Below, one piece after another: positions 1 to 6,200 of a DNA stretch of 8,768 nucleotides. Position numbers and translations under genes: made by a program. Source of the DNA: an uncultured Cytophagaceae bacterium (GTDB taxonomy: Bacteria > Bacteroidota > Bacteroidia > Cytophagales > Spirosomataceae); assembly GCA_903837305.1 (NCBI GenBank), contig CAILUB010000156.1, positions 1-8,768 on the forward strand, written 5' to 3'. The notes beneath the pieces are model-generated. The model saw only the letters and a program-made list of their open reading frames with translations. It ran no database searches and had not been told where the DNA came from. Each line of letters starts with the position of its first letter. Within the stretch, counting starts at the first letter, position 1.

Positions 1-193
1 CCATTTCACTTAAATCCGCTTTCAGATCTTTATTCATGCTCACTAAATAATCGTGCTCCTTATGTCTCTCCGCTCTGTATTCGAGGTAATATTCAGCCAT
101 GAAGCCAAGAAAGACGGCGAAGAATAGCATTAAGAATTCTTGAACGTATTCTTTCCAGGATTTAGGGTGGTGGCTGTGGTGGTGTACTTCCAT
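1..193 (-). CDS. Small membrane-anchored protein of unknown function, N-terminal part only
   Basis: Reading from the ATG at 193-191 towards the left edge gives 64 codons without a stop. The protein begins MEVHHHSHHPKSWKEYVQEF, continues into a hydrophobic stretch (LMLFFAVFLGFMA, about residues 21-33), then a charged region (EYYLEYRAERHKEHDYLVSMNKDLKADLSEM). This pattern of a His-rich start, WKEY, one membrane helix and an E/R/K-rich helical tail is one I recognise from many Bacteroidota hypothetical proteins that begin MEVHHHxHH. The domain outside the membrane lies beyond the window. No function is known to me. The gene is divergent from the toxin-antitoxin pair and shares a 168-base intergenic region with it. 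The start is well supported because the His-rich motif follows immediately. Confidence 0.8.
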   Translation of the reverse strand, partial: MEVHHHSHHPKSWKEYVQEFLMLFFAVFLGFMAEYYLEYRAERHKEHDYLVSMNKDLKADLSEM

Positions 194-263
194 GGGTAAT
201 GTTACAGGATTATATTTCCTTGAAATTATCAGTTTTAAATGATTATGCCAAAGAAGGGGTGGC

Positions 264-288
264 AACTGTTGCATTTTTTGCAACGGTT
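264..288. repeat. Hairpin (GTTGCA/TGCAAC inverted repeat) in the divergent intergenic region
   Basis: GTTGCA at 268-273 and TGCAAC at 279-284 form a perfect 6-bp stem around a five-T loop. AACT at 264-267 and GGTT at 285-288 extend it to ten pairs if one T-G wobble is allowed. It sits between the leftward gene at 193 and the rightward toxin gene at 362, where an operator for the antitoxin or a leader hairpin would be expected. A similar sequence in inverted orientation lies just past the antitoxin gene at 991-1006. Function is unproven. Confidence 0.5.
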
Positions 289-329
289 CAATTATATATA
301 ACCTGTTTTTATTAATGCTTATTATTGAC

Positions 330-337
330 TAATATTG
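330..337 (+). promoter_or_regulatory. Possible Bacteroidota -7 promoter element for the toxin-antitoxin pair
   Basis: TAATATTG differs by one base from the Bacteroidota -7 consensus TAnnTTTG. It lies 24 bases before the ATG at 362, which would leave a leader of under 20 bases. I see no clear TTTG-type -33 element at the expected distance, so the call is weak. If right, it argues against the TTG at 335 as a start codon, since that codon lies inside the element. Confidence 0.25.
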
Positions 338-361
338 TATCCAATTGAATACACGTATCAA

Positions 362-661
362 ATGTACCTAATCGAAAAAACAGTAGAATTTGATAAGTGG
401 CTTCGAAAGCTGAAGGATATAAGGGCTAAGGCAATTATATTATTTAGGATTCAAAAAGTCGAAAATGATGGTCATTTTGGAGATTGTGAATCTGTAGGCG
501 ATGGCATTCGAGAATTGAAAATAGATTATGCTAAAGGTTACAGAATATATCTAAAGGAAAAAGAGGGAAGACTTATCATTCTTTTAGTTGGTGGTGATAA
601 ATCAACCCAACAAAAAGACATCATTAAGGCTAAAAATATTTTACATCAAATTAACAATTGA
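362..661 (+). CDS. RelE/ParE-superfamily (HigB-type) toxin
   Basis: This 99-residue protein starts at ATG 362 (MYLIEKTVEFDKWLRKLKD). It matches the compact toxins described as putative addiction module killer proteins (TIGR02683-like), in which an N-terminal F..W...L helix region leads to a beta-sheet core with GIRELKIDYAKGYRIY and a C-terminal LLVGGDKSTQQKDI motif. Family members are ribosome-dependent mRNA interferases or related growth inhibitors in the cytoplasm, neutralised by the protein encoded just downstream. The arrangement is toxin first, the HigBA order. An in-frame TTG at 335 would add nine residues, but the family normally begins close to this ATG and the TTG sits in a possible promoter. 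The toxin stop at 659-661 is five bases before the antitoxin ATG, so the two are co-transcribed and probably translationally coupled. All expected blocks are present and it looks intact. Substrate and activity are inferred from family only. Confidence 0.88.
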   Translation: MYLIEKTVEFDKWLRKLKDIRAKAIILFRIQKVENDGHFGDCESVGDGIRELKIDYAKGYRIYLKEKEGRLIILLVGGDKSTQQKDIIKAKNILHQINN

Positions 662-666
662 GAATT

Positions 667-948
667 ATGGAAACTTCGAAATTTGATATTGCAGACTATT
701 TAGATAGTAATGAAATGGTTACGGAATATCTAAATGCTGTGTTAGCTGAGGGTAATGAATCAGACTTTATTGTTGCACTTGGAAATATTGCAAAATCGAT
801 AGGTATGTCTAAAATCGCTAATGAAACAGGTTTAAGCAGGCCTAGTTTATATAAAGCACTTTCGGATGGATCTAAGCCTCAATTTGAGACTATAATGAAA
901 GTATTACGAGCGATTGGGGGACAAATACAAATAAGTCCAGTAAGTTAA
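667..948 (+). CDS. HigA-type helix-turn-helix antitoxin
   Basis: This 93-residue protein begins METSKFDIADYLDSNEMVTE and matches the probable addiction module antidote family (TIGR02684-like). The N-terminal segment with DIADYL and EYL (about residues 8-26) is typical of the part that contacts the toxin. The second half holds an Xre-like helix-turn-helix: IAKSIGMSKIANETGLSRPS followed by LYKALS and KPQFETIMKVLRAIGG. The known role is to bind and block the partner toxin and to repress the shared promoter. An in-frame TTG at 658 would add three residues and overlap the toxin stop, but the ATG at 667 gives the usual family start. It follows the toxin by five bases and forms one operon with it. 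The reading frame is intact, so the pair is likely functional or recently so. Confidence 0.88.
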   Translation: METSKFDIADYLDSNEMVTEYLNAVLAEGNESDFIVALGNIAKSIGMSKIANETGLSRPSLYKALSDGSKPQFETIMKVLRAIGGQIQISPVS

Positions 949-990
949 ACTTCTATTCTTTTACCCAAAACCGAGTTTTTCTAGGGAGTA

Positions 991-1006
991 GTTGCAAAAA
1001 GGCAAC
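991..1006. repeat. Hairpin (GTTGC/GCAAC) downstream of the antitoxin, similar to the one at 264-288
   Basis: GTTGC at 991-995 and GCAAC at 1002-1006 enclose AAAAAG. The reverse complement reads GTTGCCTTTTTGCAAC, close to GTTGCATTTTTTGCAAC at 268-284. AGTTG at 990-994 can instead pair with CAACT at 1006-1010. There is no T run after it on the plus strand, so it is not a typical intrinsic terminator. Confidence 0.4.
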
Positions 1007-1027
1007 AACTGAATTTGAAATCATAAA

Positions 1028-1059
1028 ATAAAGGCCACCTGATCAAAGCTAGCCTTTAT
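1028..1059 (-). terminator. Probable intrinsic terminator of the 1105-2400 gene
   Basis: ATAAAGGC at 1028-1035 pairs perfectly with GCCTTTAT at 1052-1059 (8 bp, 16-base loop). Read on the minus strand, the stem runs into ATTTTATGA, giving a partial T-rich tail. It lies 46 bases past the stop codon of the leftward gene. The long loop and imperfect T tract make it a moderate call. Confidence 0.5.
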
Positions 1060-1104
1060 CATAAAGACTTATAGCAATCTTTTCTTTCGCTTTCAGGTTC
1101 GAAT

Positions 1105-2400
1105 TTAATCCTCACCCCGCTCGTTCAAGGCTTTTCTTTGAATTTTCCGGATGGCTTGTTCAATTGATTTTTCGGGTTCGATGATATTGTATTTACCCCA
1201 AAAATCAGGGTCCGCTAAACTCTCCACCTTATCCGACATGATTACGTTAGAGGTCAATTCTTGGGTAGTTTGAACCTCTTTGATGTCCTGTTTTTTCCAA
1301 TCGGTTACGGCCATTTCAATTGTGGAAGTGTAGACGGTGTTGAATATTCTTTTGGCCCAATTCAATTTAAACGTCAAATCCCCACGAGAATAGGCAAAAA
1401 TCCATTTGCCATTTTGTTGTCGGTAGTTAATTTGATAGCTCACCTCAGTAGGGTACACGTCAAGGCCAGCAGGTTTTTTGCGCGTAAATAGAAGACCTGC
1501 CCTGATTTTATCCTCTACATTTAGGGAGAAAGTAGCGCTTACGACTGCAAGGCTTTTTGCATCGATATATAATTTCCCATAATAGAGCGGGTTTTCGTAG
1601 CTTGGTTTTTGTTTGAAGGCTAAAACCAACACTTGCTTGCCATTTATTTGGGTGTTTTCCTCTAAACTAAAATCGTATATTTCTAGCGCATTTTTCGAGA
1701 ATATGAAGCTGGGGTATTTGATTACATCGACATACAAGGCGGAAAAAGGTCCTCCCTGTAATTTGAAATTGACGGTGTCTAGTTTAGTGTAATCCGTGTT
1801 TTTTCTACCCTTGAAAAGACTGATTTGGTCTGGCAAATTACCTGCGAAGGGCTGCTTTTGAATACTAAGAATGGATTCGGAAAGGGAGACATAGGTACGT
1901 CGTTTGCGAATGGTTTCTCGATAAAACCCTGTCATTTCGATGGGGTCATCTCCATAATTTTGTAAGCGATTATTTAATACCCCTAAAAATAGCGTATATG
2001 CATCTGACGTATTTACAACCACTTCAGCGAGCATCGTATTGCTGGGCTCTAAAAACAGTATATTCTTGTCTGGCTTTAATTCTTTGATGGAAACAACCTT
2101 GTTTTTATATCCTAAAAAGGAAATTACCAGGCTAGCGTTCTGCTTTTCCGTAGGAATTTTAATGGAGAATTTACCCTCACTATTACTGATCGTAGAGATG
2201 CTTGTACCTGAGACGGTAATGCTCGCAAAGATGAGCTCATTCTTTGTTTTGCTATCTAAAATAGACCCTTTGAATTGATTGAACGAACTGGAATCCGGAC
2301 GGGAGTAGCCGGAGAAATGGGCTTCTGCTTGCAATTGAACAAGCATGATGAAGCATAATCCCAGGATTGCTCGAAAATAGACGTGCAGGTTAGTTTTCAT
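1105..2400 (-). CDS. Exported carboxypeptidase-like regulatory-domain protein
   Basis: This 431-residue protein has a signal peptide (about residues 1-27, hydrophobic AILGLCFIMLVQLQ, likely cut after AEA). A CarboxypepD_reg-like beta-sandwich follows at about residues 44-118, recognised by FKGSILDSKTKNELIFASIT, TISNSEGKFSI and LVISFLGYK. This fold is common at the front of Bacteroidota outer-membrane proteins. The next segment, NTMLAEVVVNTS (about 121-132), is the linker that in SusC-type transporters leads into the TonB plug, but here no plug or barrel of that length follows. The remaining 300 residues are a beta-rich domain (FYRETIRKRRTYVSLSES, YYGKLYIDAKSLAVVSA) of unassigned function, probably periplasmic or at the outer membrane. 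GGAG at 2409-2412 (minus strand) lies eight bases before the ATG and supports the start. The gene has its own terminator hairpin and is not tightly linked to the upstream oxidoreductase. Confidence 0.85.
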   Translation of the reverse strand: MKTNLHVYFRAILGLCFIMLVQLQAEAHFSGYSRPDSSSFNQFKGSILDSKTKNELIFASITVSGTSISTISNSEGKFSIKIPTEKQNASLVISFLGYKNKVVSIKELKPDKNILFLEPSNTMLAEVVVNTSDAYTLFLGVLNNRLQNYGDDPIEMTGFYRETIRKRRTYVSLSESILSIQKQPFAGNLPDQISLFKGRKNTDYTKLDTVNFKLQGGPFSALYVDVIKYPSFIFSKNALEIYDFSLEENTQINGKQVLVLAFKQKPSYENPLYYGKLYIDAKSLAVVSATFSLNVEDKIRAGLLFTRKKPAGLDVYPTEVSYQINYRQQNGKWIFAYSRGDLTFKLNWAKRIFNTVYTSTIEMAVTDWKKQDIKEVQTTQELTSNVIMSDKVESLADPDFWGKYNIIEPEKSIEQAIRKIQRKALNERGED

Positions 2401-2503
2401 AGGTAGGACTCCAGAATTTTTTAGGAAGATATCAAATAAAACAGGCTATTGATTGATTTTGTTTAAAAGTAGTAATTAAATAACGCCACTCCAGCTTATA
2501 AAA

Positions 2504-2527
2504 AAACCACCTCAAACGAGGTGGTTT
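2504..2527 (-). terminator. Strong intrinsic terminator of the oxidoreductase gene
   Basis: AAACCACCTC (2504-2513) and GAGGTGGTTT (2518-2527) form a perfect 10-bp stem with a four-base loop. On the minus strand the stem is followed by a T run and then TATAAGC. It starts 29 bases past the stop of the 2557-3903 gene and separates that transcript from the next leftward gene. Confidence 0.85.
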
Positions 2528-2556
2528 CTATGACCGGGGTAACACTTTTTGCGATT

Positions 2557-3903
2557 TTATAATTTAGGCTCCCAACCTTTTTCGTATTCTCTACCCCAAA
2601 GCTTCATACCTTCTTTGTCCAAAATATGGCCATCCGCAGGGTTCACTTGGAATGATTTCCCGATCCGGTATGAAATGTTCGCATAGTGACACATCATTTG
2701 GCTGATGGCACCTTCTTCGATAGGGGAGTTTAATTTAGTCTCTGTGCCTCTTATTACATTGAAGAAATTCGCGACATGTGAATCTGTCATGTCACCGCCG
2801 CCACCTAGGGTGTTGCCAGCTTCCGTTCCACTTGATTTACTGTCTTTGATTTTTTTACCGTTGCGATCAAAAAGTGTGTAGCCCTCTCGGTTAACAAAAA
2901 CAGAACCTTCGCTTCCATAAATAATGGTTCCGCGATCGCTACCGTACGTTTTATAGCCTGAACGGCTTTTGCCGTCCCATTGGATGACTTTATTTTCTGG
3001 GAAGCGGAACGTCGCATCCATGGTGTCGTACATTTCCCAGCCGTCATTTTTGAAATGACGTTTTGCCGCTTCTACTTCTACCTTTTCTGGGTATTTTACT
3101 TGTAGTGCCCAACGAGCAACGTCTAATTCATGGGTCGCATTGTTGCCAGTCTCTGCAGTTCCCCAGTTCCAGCCATACCAGTGCCAGTTATAATCCCAGG
3201 TTTCCGACGTGTATTCCTGATGTGGTGCAGGACCTTGCCATAATTCCCAATCTAAACCTTCAGGAACAGGGGCTTTTTTTTGATGTGGAACTTCTCCACG
3301 CTGGTTCGAATAAAAGGCAAGGGCTTTGTATACTTCCCCAATGGTACCCTTGTGAATCTCGGAAATGATTTCTTGAGATTCTTTAGAGGAGCGCTGCTGG
3401 TTCCCCATTTGGACCACTTTACCATATTTTTTTTGAAATGCTACCAGTAATTCCCCTTCACGCGGATTCTGACTACAGGGTTTTTCAATGTAAACGTGCT
3501 TGCCAGCTTGCATGGCCATCCAAGTACCTGGTGCATGCCAGTGGTCTGGAGTCGCATTAAATATCGCATCGACGCTTTTATCATTCCAAACGTCATGAAT
3601 ATCATTCACTAACGTCGCCTTTCCGCTGACCTTTCCTTGTAAATCACGGCCTACCTTTTCGCGTTGCTTTTTCATCACATCGCAGATATAGGCCACATCC
3701 ACATTGTTTTTTTTGTCTTTTAAAGCATCATAATAGGCGCTAACTCGACGTCCACATCCCATTAAGGCTACATTTAAACGGTCATTTGCTCCCAAAATTC
3801 GGGAATAACTTTTTGCACTGAAGGCATTGTGAATATTGCCAAAACTTATGCCAGCGGCACCTAAGGCAATTTTTTGAATGAATTCTCTACGATTATTTTT
3901 CAT
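2557..3903 (-). CDS. Tat-exported Gfo/Idh/MocA-family oxidoreductase
   Basis: This 448-residue NAD(P)-dependent sugar or polyol dehydrogenase-type protein begins MKNNRREFIQK, a twin-arginine export signal (R5-R6), followed by a hydrophobic segment ending near FSA (residue 30). It is therefore probably folded with its cofactor and exported to the periplasm. The Rossmann domain starts at LNVALMGCGRRV (about 43-54; GxG at 49-51). Family landmarks follow: NATPDHWHA (116-124), the EKP motif that includes the usual catalytic-site lysine (140-142), GNQQRS (167-172) and HELDVARW (258-265) in the substrate site. The C-terminal part (GSEGSVFVNREGY, GGGDMTDSHVANF, NPADGHILDKEGMKLW) is typical of the Bacteroidota exported subgroup. 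Length and motifs are complete. The substrate cannot be read from the sequence; relatives act on inositols, sugars or glycans. It is probably monocistronic, with a strong terminator behind it. I see no Shine-Dalgarno site. Confidence 0.93.
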   Translation of the reverse strand: MKNNRREFIQKIALGAAGISFGNIHNAFSAKSYSRILGANDRLNVALMGCGRRVSAYYDALKDKKNNVDVAYICDVMKKQREKVGRDLQGKVSGKATLVNDIHDVWNDKSVDAIFNATPDHWHAPGTWMAMQAGKHVYIEKPCSQNPREGELLVAFQKKYGKVVQMGNQQRSSKESQEIISEIHKGTIGEVYKALAFYSNQRGEVPHQKKAPVPEGLDWELWQGPAPHQEYTSETWDYNWHWYGWNWGTAETGNNATHELDVARWALQVKYPEKVEVEAAKRHFKNDGWEMYDTMDATFRFPENKVIQWDGKSRSGYKTYGSDRGTIIYGSEGSVFVNREGYTLFDRNGKKIKDSKSSGTEAGNTLGGGGDMTDSHVANFFNVIRGTETKLNSPIEEGAISQMMCHYANISYRIGKSFQVNPADGHILDKEGMKLWGREYEKGWEPKL

Positions 3904-4001
3904 AGTAGTATAATAGGTTTTAGAAGCACTTAAACAGAAATAGAATCAGGATGCTTTATAAAAACTAAAAATAAGAATATTTTAATTAAAATCTAATGGG
4001 G

Positions 4002-4009
4002 TATCTTTA
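4002..4009 (+). promoter_or_regulatory. Possible -7 promoter element for the small lipoprotein gene
   Basis: TATCTTTA differs by one base from the Bacteroidota -7 consensus TAnnTTTG and lies 23 bases before the ATG at 4033. A convincing -33 element is absent. This is a weak call based on position and one motif. Confidence 0.22.
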
Positions 4010-4032
4010 GTTCGAAAATTTGGAAATAAAAC

Positions 4033-4284
4033 ATGAAGCAGCTTCTCTATTCAATTACCCTAATTCTTTCGCTTATGAGCTGCGATCTGCAACCCATCGA
4101 TTATTCGAAGAAAACGCGGAAATCCTCTTATGCGCGAGCAAGTACTACTCAATCGGGTCAAAGAAGAAAAGCCCACGCCAGATTAGGAGTGAGCTCTTCT
4201 AAAAGAGCATTCAAGAATCGCATTAATTCGAGGGGATATTATTATCGAAATAAGAACCGCAGGAAGTTAAGAAAGGGGGATTAA
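4033..4284 (+). CDS. Small basic lipoprotein, homologous to the 5958-6200 protein
   Basis: This 83-residue protein begins MKQLLYSITLILSLMSC, a short lipoprotein signal with a probable lipobox LMSC (Cys17). The mature part is rich in Arg, Lys, Ser and Tyr and strongly basic (RKSSYARAS, HARLGVSSSKRAFKNR, INSRGYYYRNKNRRKLRKGD). From residue 29 it aligns without a gap to residues 27-80 of the small protein at 5958-6200: by hand count 17 of 54 positions are identical, including RKSS, the H.R pair, A.K..I.SR and YY. It is thus a real coding gene of a small exported family rather than a chance frame. I know no function. A basic, tyrosine-rich protein at the cell surface could bind DNA, polysaccharide or membrane, but that is a guess. 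The gene ends 17 bases from the converging broken gene at 4302-4613. An overlapping frame from 4020 lacks any such similarity. Confidence 0.72.
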   Translation: MKQLLYSITLILSLMSCDLQPIDYSKKTRKSSYARASTTQSGQRRKAHARLGVSSSKRAFKNRINSRGYYYRNKNRRKLRKGD

Positions 4285-4301
4285 TCCCTTAAAGCGAATC
4301 C

Positions 4302-4613
4302 TTACAGCAACAATAACGGTATCAGCGATAATAACACGCCTATCGCCGCGATGGTCCAGTAAGTGTTCATGGTCTTTTTAGTGATTTTCAAAGTTTCGAC
4401 CTTTACTTCCTCTTGCATTTGGGCTTTTCTGAATTCTGCACAGTCTTTCTCTTTTTGGTTGAAGTAGGCGAATTCGCGGTCTGACATTTGGCCAATAGTT
4501 TTGGCCTTTAAAACTACATAAAGCAAGTCGCTGCAGGGTTAGGGGATAGGTGACTGGGAGAATCCTAGGATAGAAACAGAAAGTAAGGCGATAGTTACTA
4601 GCGATTTTTTCAT
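4302..4613 (-). pseudogene. Small exported membrane protein gene broken by an in-frame stop
   Basis: The ATG at 4613-4611 opens a clear signal peptide, MKKSLVTIALLSVSILGFSQ, then SPIP and a TAA at 4541-4539 (codon 25). The same frame continues with PCSDLLYVVLKAKTIGQMSD, a charged helix (FAYFNQKEKDCAEFRKAQMQ, EEVKVETLKITKK) and a C-terminal membrane segment (YWTIAAIGVLLSLIPLLLL) ending at 4302. Signal peptide and body lie in one frame without an indel, so a single base change explains the break. CAA to TAA would restore Gln25. Without the stop the product would have 103 residues: signal peptide, soluble helical part with two cysteines, and a C-terminal anchor. The truncated product would be a bare signal peptide plus a few residues. 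Internal starts (TTG 4526, ATG 4487) could still yield an unexported tail. A sequencing error or a true recent pseudogene are both possible. The family is unknown to me. Confidence 0.7.
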
Positions 4614-4745
4614 TGTGTTTATTTTGGTTGAGCCTAAAGGTGGTGAATCAGCTCGCCAACTGAGGTCAATGAGAAGAGATTGAACCTATCTGTCAAACTA
4701 TTTTATTATTTCAATATTCTTCCTTTCTATTGAGTACACTAATCA

Positions 4746-4765
4746 ATTATCAGTTCCTTGATAAT
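4746..4765. repeat. Short inverted repeat upstream of the nuclease gene
   Basis: ATTATCA (4746-4752) and TGATAAT (4759-4765) form a perfect 7-bp inverted repeat around GTTCCT, 78 bases before the nuclease ATG. It could be an operator or a weak hairpin. There is no T run after it. The rest of the 230-base gap (4614-4843) is AT-rich and shows no further gene. Confidence 0.35.
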
Positions 4766-4830
4766 ATTGCCTAAGGTGATTGCAATCTTAACGGTTGGTA
4801 CATAAAATATATACCTTGTTCGTGTATTAT

Positions 4831-4835
4831 AAGGA
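4831..4835 (+). promoter_or_regulatory. Shine-Dalgarno-like site of the nuclease gene
   Basis: AAGGA lies eight bases before the ATG at 4844. Most other starts in this window have no such site, so it is a useful support for the chosen start. Confidence 0.45.
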
Positions 4836-4843
4836 ATATAAAT

Positions 4844-5821
4844 ATGGAAAATCGCTTTGTAGATATTATTCAACTAATTAAGCAATCACGTACTAAAGCT
4901 ATCAGGGCCGTGAATGCAGAGCTCTTAAACCTATATTGGAATATAGGCAAGTATATCAGTCGTAAAATTGAACTATCAGAATGGGGTGATTCCATTGTTA
5001 AAGATTTAGCAAGTCACATACTAACTCAAGAACCTGAAATAAAAGGTTTCTCCGATAAGAATCTTTGGAGAATGAAACAATTTTATGAGACTTATGAACA
5101 CTTTCCTGAACTCTCAACACTGTTGAGAGAAATTTCATGGTCGCATAATTTAGCTATATTTTCAAGGTGTAAGACAATTGATGAAAGGGCGTTTTATTTG
5201 AAACTAACCAAGCAAGAGGGTTATAGCTTTCGAGAACTAGAAAGACAAATATCATCTAGCCTTTTTGAGCGCATGATAATTGGTAAATCGAAACTCTCAA
5301 CACTGTTGAGGGGGAAAGGACATGATTTAAATAACACTTTCAAGGATAGCTATGTATTTGAGTTTTTGAATTTACCAGAAGCTCATAGTGAAAGTGATTT
5401 ACAACGAGGAATTGTAAGTCAAATGAAGAGTTTTATTCTTGAAATTGGGAAAGACTTTTTGTTCATTGGAGAAGAATACAAATTGCAGGTAGGGAACACT
5501 GATTTCTTCATTGATCTACTGTTTTACCATAGAGGACTACAGTGTATAGTGGCATTTGAACTTAAGGCTGATAAGTTTAAGCCTGAGCATTTAGGGCAAT
5601 TAAATTTTTATTTAGAAGCACTAGATAGAGACGTGAAAAAATCACATGAAAACCCGAGTATGGGTGTTTTGTTGTGTAGAGACAAAGACAAGGAAGTAGT
5701 TGAATATGCATTGAGTAGAAGTCTTTCACCGACTATGGTTTCAGCGTATAAAACACAGCTTCCAGATAAGAAACTTTTGCAACAAAAATTACATGAACTA
5801 TTTGACAATTTATCAGAGTAA
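4844..5821 (+). CDS. DUF1016/YhcG-type PDDEXK nuclease
   Basis: This 325-residue protein is close to full family length. The N-terminal DUF1016_N region (about residues 5-155) is all-helical and shows the family landmarks LYWNIGKYIS (30-39), WGDSIVKDLA (47-56), GFSDKNLWRMKQFYETY (68-84) and ISWSHNLAIF (97-106). The C-terminal YhcG nuclease fold holds the PDDEXK-type core: FIGEEYKLQVG (207-217), TDFFIDLLFYHR with Asp224, and VAFELKADKF with Glu239-x-Lys241, followed by LGQLNFYLEALD. All three core residues are present, so it should be catalytically competent. The substrate is presumed to be DNA. Family members often lie near restriction-modification genes and mobile DNA, but their role is poorly defined. 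Here no methylase or restriction subunit is visible. The gene carries an exact 19-base repeat at 5109-5127 and 5292-5310, each encoding LSTLLR. It is AT-rich compared with the genes to its left. Confidence 0.92.
   Translation: MENRFVDIIQLIKQSRTKAIRAVNAELLNLYWNIGKYISRKIELSEWGDSIVKDLASHILTQEPEIKGFSDKNLWRMKQFYETYEHFPELSTLLREISWSHNLAIFSRCKTIDERAFYLKLTKQEGYSFRELERQISSSLFERMIIGKSKLSTLLRGKGHDLNNTFKDSYVFEFLNLPEAHSESDLQRGIVSQMKSFILEIGKDFLFIGEEYKLQVGNTDFFIDLLFYHRGLQCIVAFELKADKFKPEHLGQLNFYLEALDRDVKKSHENPSMGVLLCRDKDKEVVEYALSRSLSPTMVSAYKTQLPDKKLLQQKLHELFDNLSE
5109..5127 (+). repeat. First copy of a 19-base repeat containing a palindrome, inside the nuclease gene
   Basis: AACTCTCAACACTGTTGAG occurs here and again at 5292-5310. 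It contains CTCAACA-C-TGTTGAG, an inverted repeat with a single central base. In this copy the symmetry extends outward to CTCTCAACA/TGTTGAGAG (5111-5129). It encodes part of LSTLLR at residues 90-95. Confidence 0.85.
5292..5310 (+). repeat. Second copy of the 19-base repeat inside the nuclease gene
   Basis: It is identical over 19 bases to 5109-5127, 183 bases (61 codons) further on and in the same frame, encoding LSTLLR at residues 151-156. The core palindrome CTCAACA/TGTTGAG is kept, but the right flank differs (GGGG instead of AGAG). Recombination between the copies would delete 61 codons without a frameshift. Confidence 0.85.
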
Positions 5822-5844
5822 ATCTACTTCAATAATAGTATTAA

Positions 5845-5869
5845 TTAATCAACATATCAAATTGATTAA
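5845..5869 (+). terminator. Possible weak terminator after the nuclease gene
   Basis: TTAATCAA (5845-5852) and TTGATTAA (5862-5869) form a perfect 8-bp stem with a nine-base loop, followed after a few bases by a T-rich stretch ending near 5887. The stem is almost all A-T, so stability is doubtful. It lies 24 bases past the nuclease stop and before the next gene on the same strand. Confidence 0.35.
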
Positions 5870-5957
5870 ATCTAGTTTGATTTTTTATAACTTTAAGGAT
5901 AATCTAAGGGAAATGCTGGTTAATTAACAATACTTTCCACCATTAAAATTGATAGTT

Positions 5958-6200
5958 ATGAAATCGAAATTTCATATTTTAATGATAGCAATGTCACTTA
6001 TTGTTTTGCTTTTGTCAACTGATTTATCAGCACAAAGGAAATCAAGTTTCGTTAGACCATATATCACTAGAAAAGGTAAATTTGTTAGTGGTCATTATAG
6101 AAGATCCTATAATACAAGTCCCGGTGCTTATAAAAGCAAAATAAGGAGTAGAGTATATTATCACACAAAAGGTAAATATTTAAGAAGATTAAGATGGTAA
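5958..6200 (+). CDS. Small secreted basic protein, homologous to the 4033-4284 lipoprotein
   Basis: This 80-residue protein begins MKSKFHILMIAMSLIVLLLS and has a Sec signal peptide with a likely cut in LSA|QRK after residue 25. The mature part of about 55 residues is very rich in Arg, Lys, Tyr and Ser: RKSSFVRPYITRKGKFVSGH, YRRSYNTSPGAYKSK, IRSRVYYHTKGKYLRRLRW. The KGKFVSGHYRR piece recalls a motif found in many short secreted Bacteroidota proteins (G.YV..H.R). It aligns without gaps to the lipoprotein at 4033-4284. A TTG nine bases upstream (5949) also opens the frame but would put three residues before a textbook signal-peptide start, so the ATG is preferred. The stop codon overlaps the start of the potassium channel gene (ATGGTAA, 6194-6200), so the two are co-transcribed and translationally coupled. 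Function is unknown. A role with the channel is suggested only by this arrangement. Confidence 0.8.
   Translation: MKSKFHILMIAMSLIVLLLSTDLSAQRKSSFVRPYITRKGKFVSGHYRRSYNTSPGAYKSKIRSRVYYHTKGKYLRRLRW

Noticed and set aside
335..361. TTG at 335 as the toxin start
   Set aside because: It would add nine residues not typical of the family and overlaps a possible promoter element; the ATG at 362 fits better.
3063..3368. Plus-strand frame opposite the oxidoreductase gene
   Set aside because: It lies entirely antisense to a complete, motif-bearing gene and has no recognisable features.
4020..4202. Alternative plus-strand frame overlapping the small lipoprotein gene
   Set aside because: It lacks a signal peptide and any similarity, whereas the 4033 frame has both a lipobox and a homologue in the window.
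4277..4288. GGGATTAATCCC palindrome at the end of the small lipoprotein gene as a terminator
   Set aside because: It is a perfect 12-base palindrome but leaves no loop for a stable hairpin, and no T run follows on either strand.
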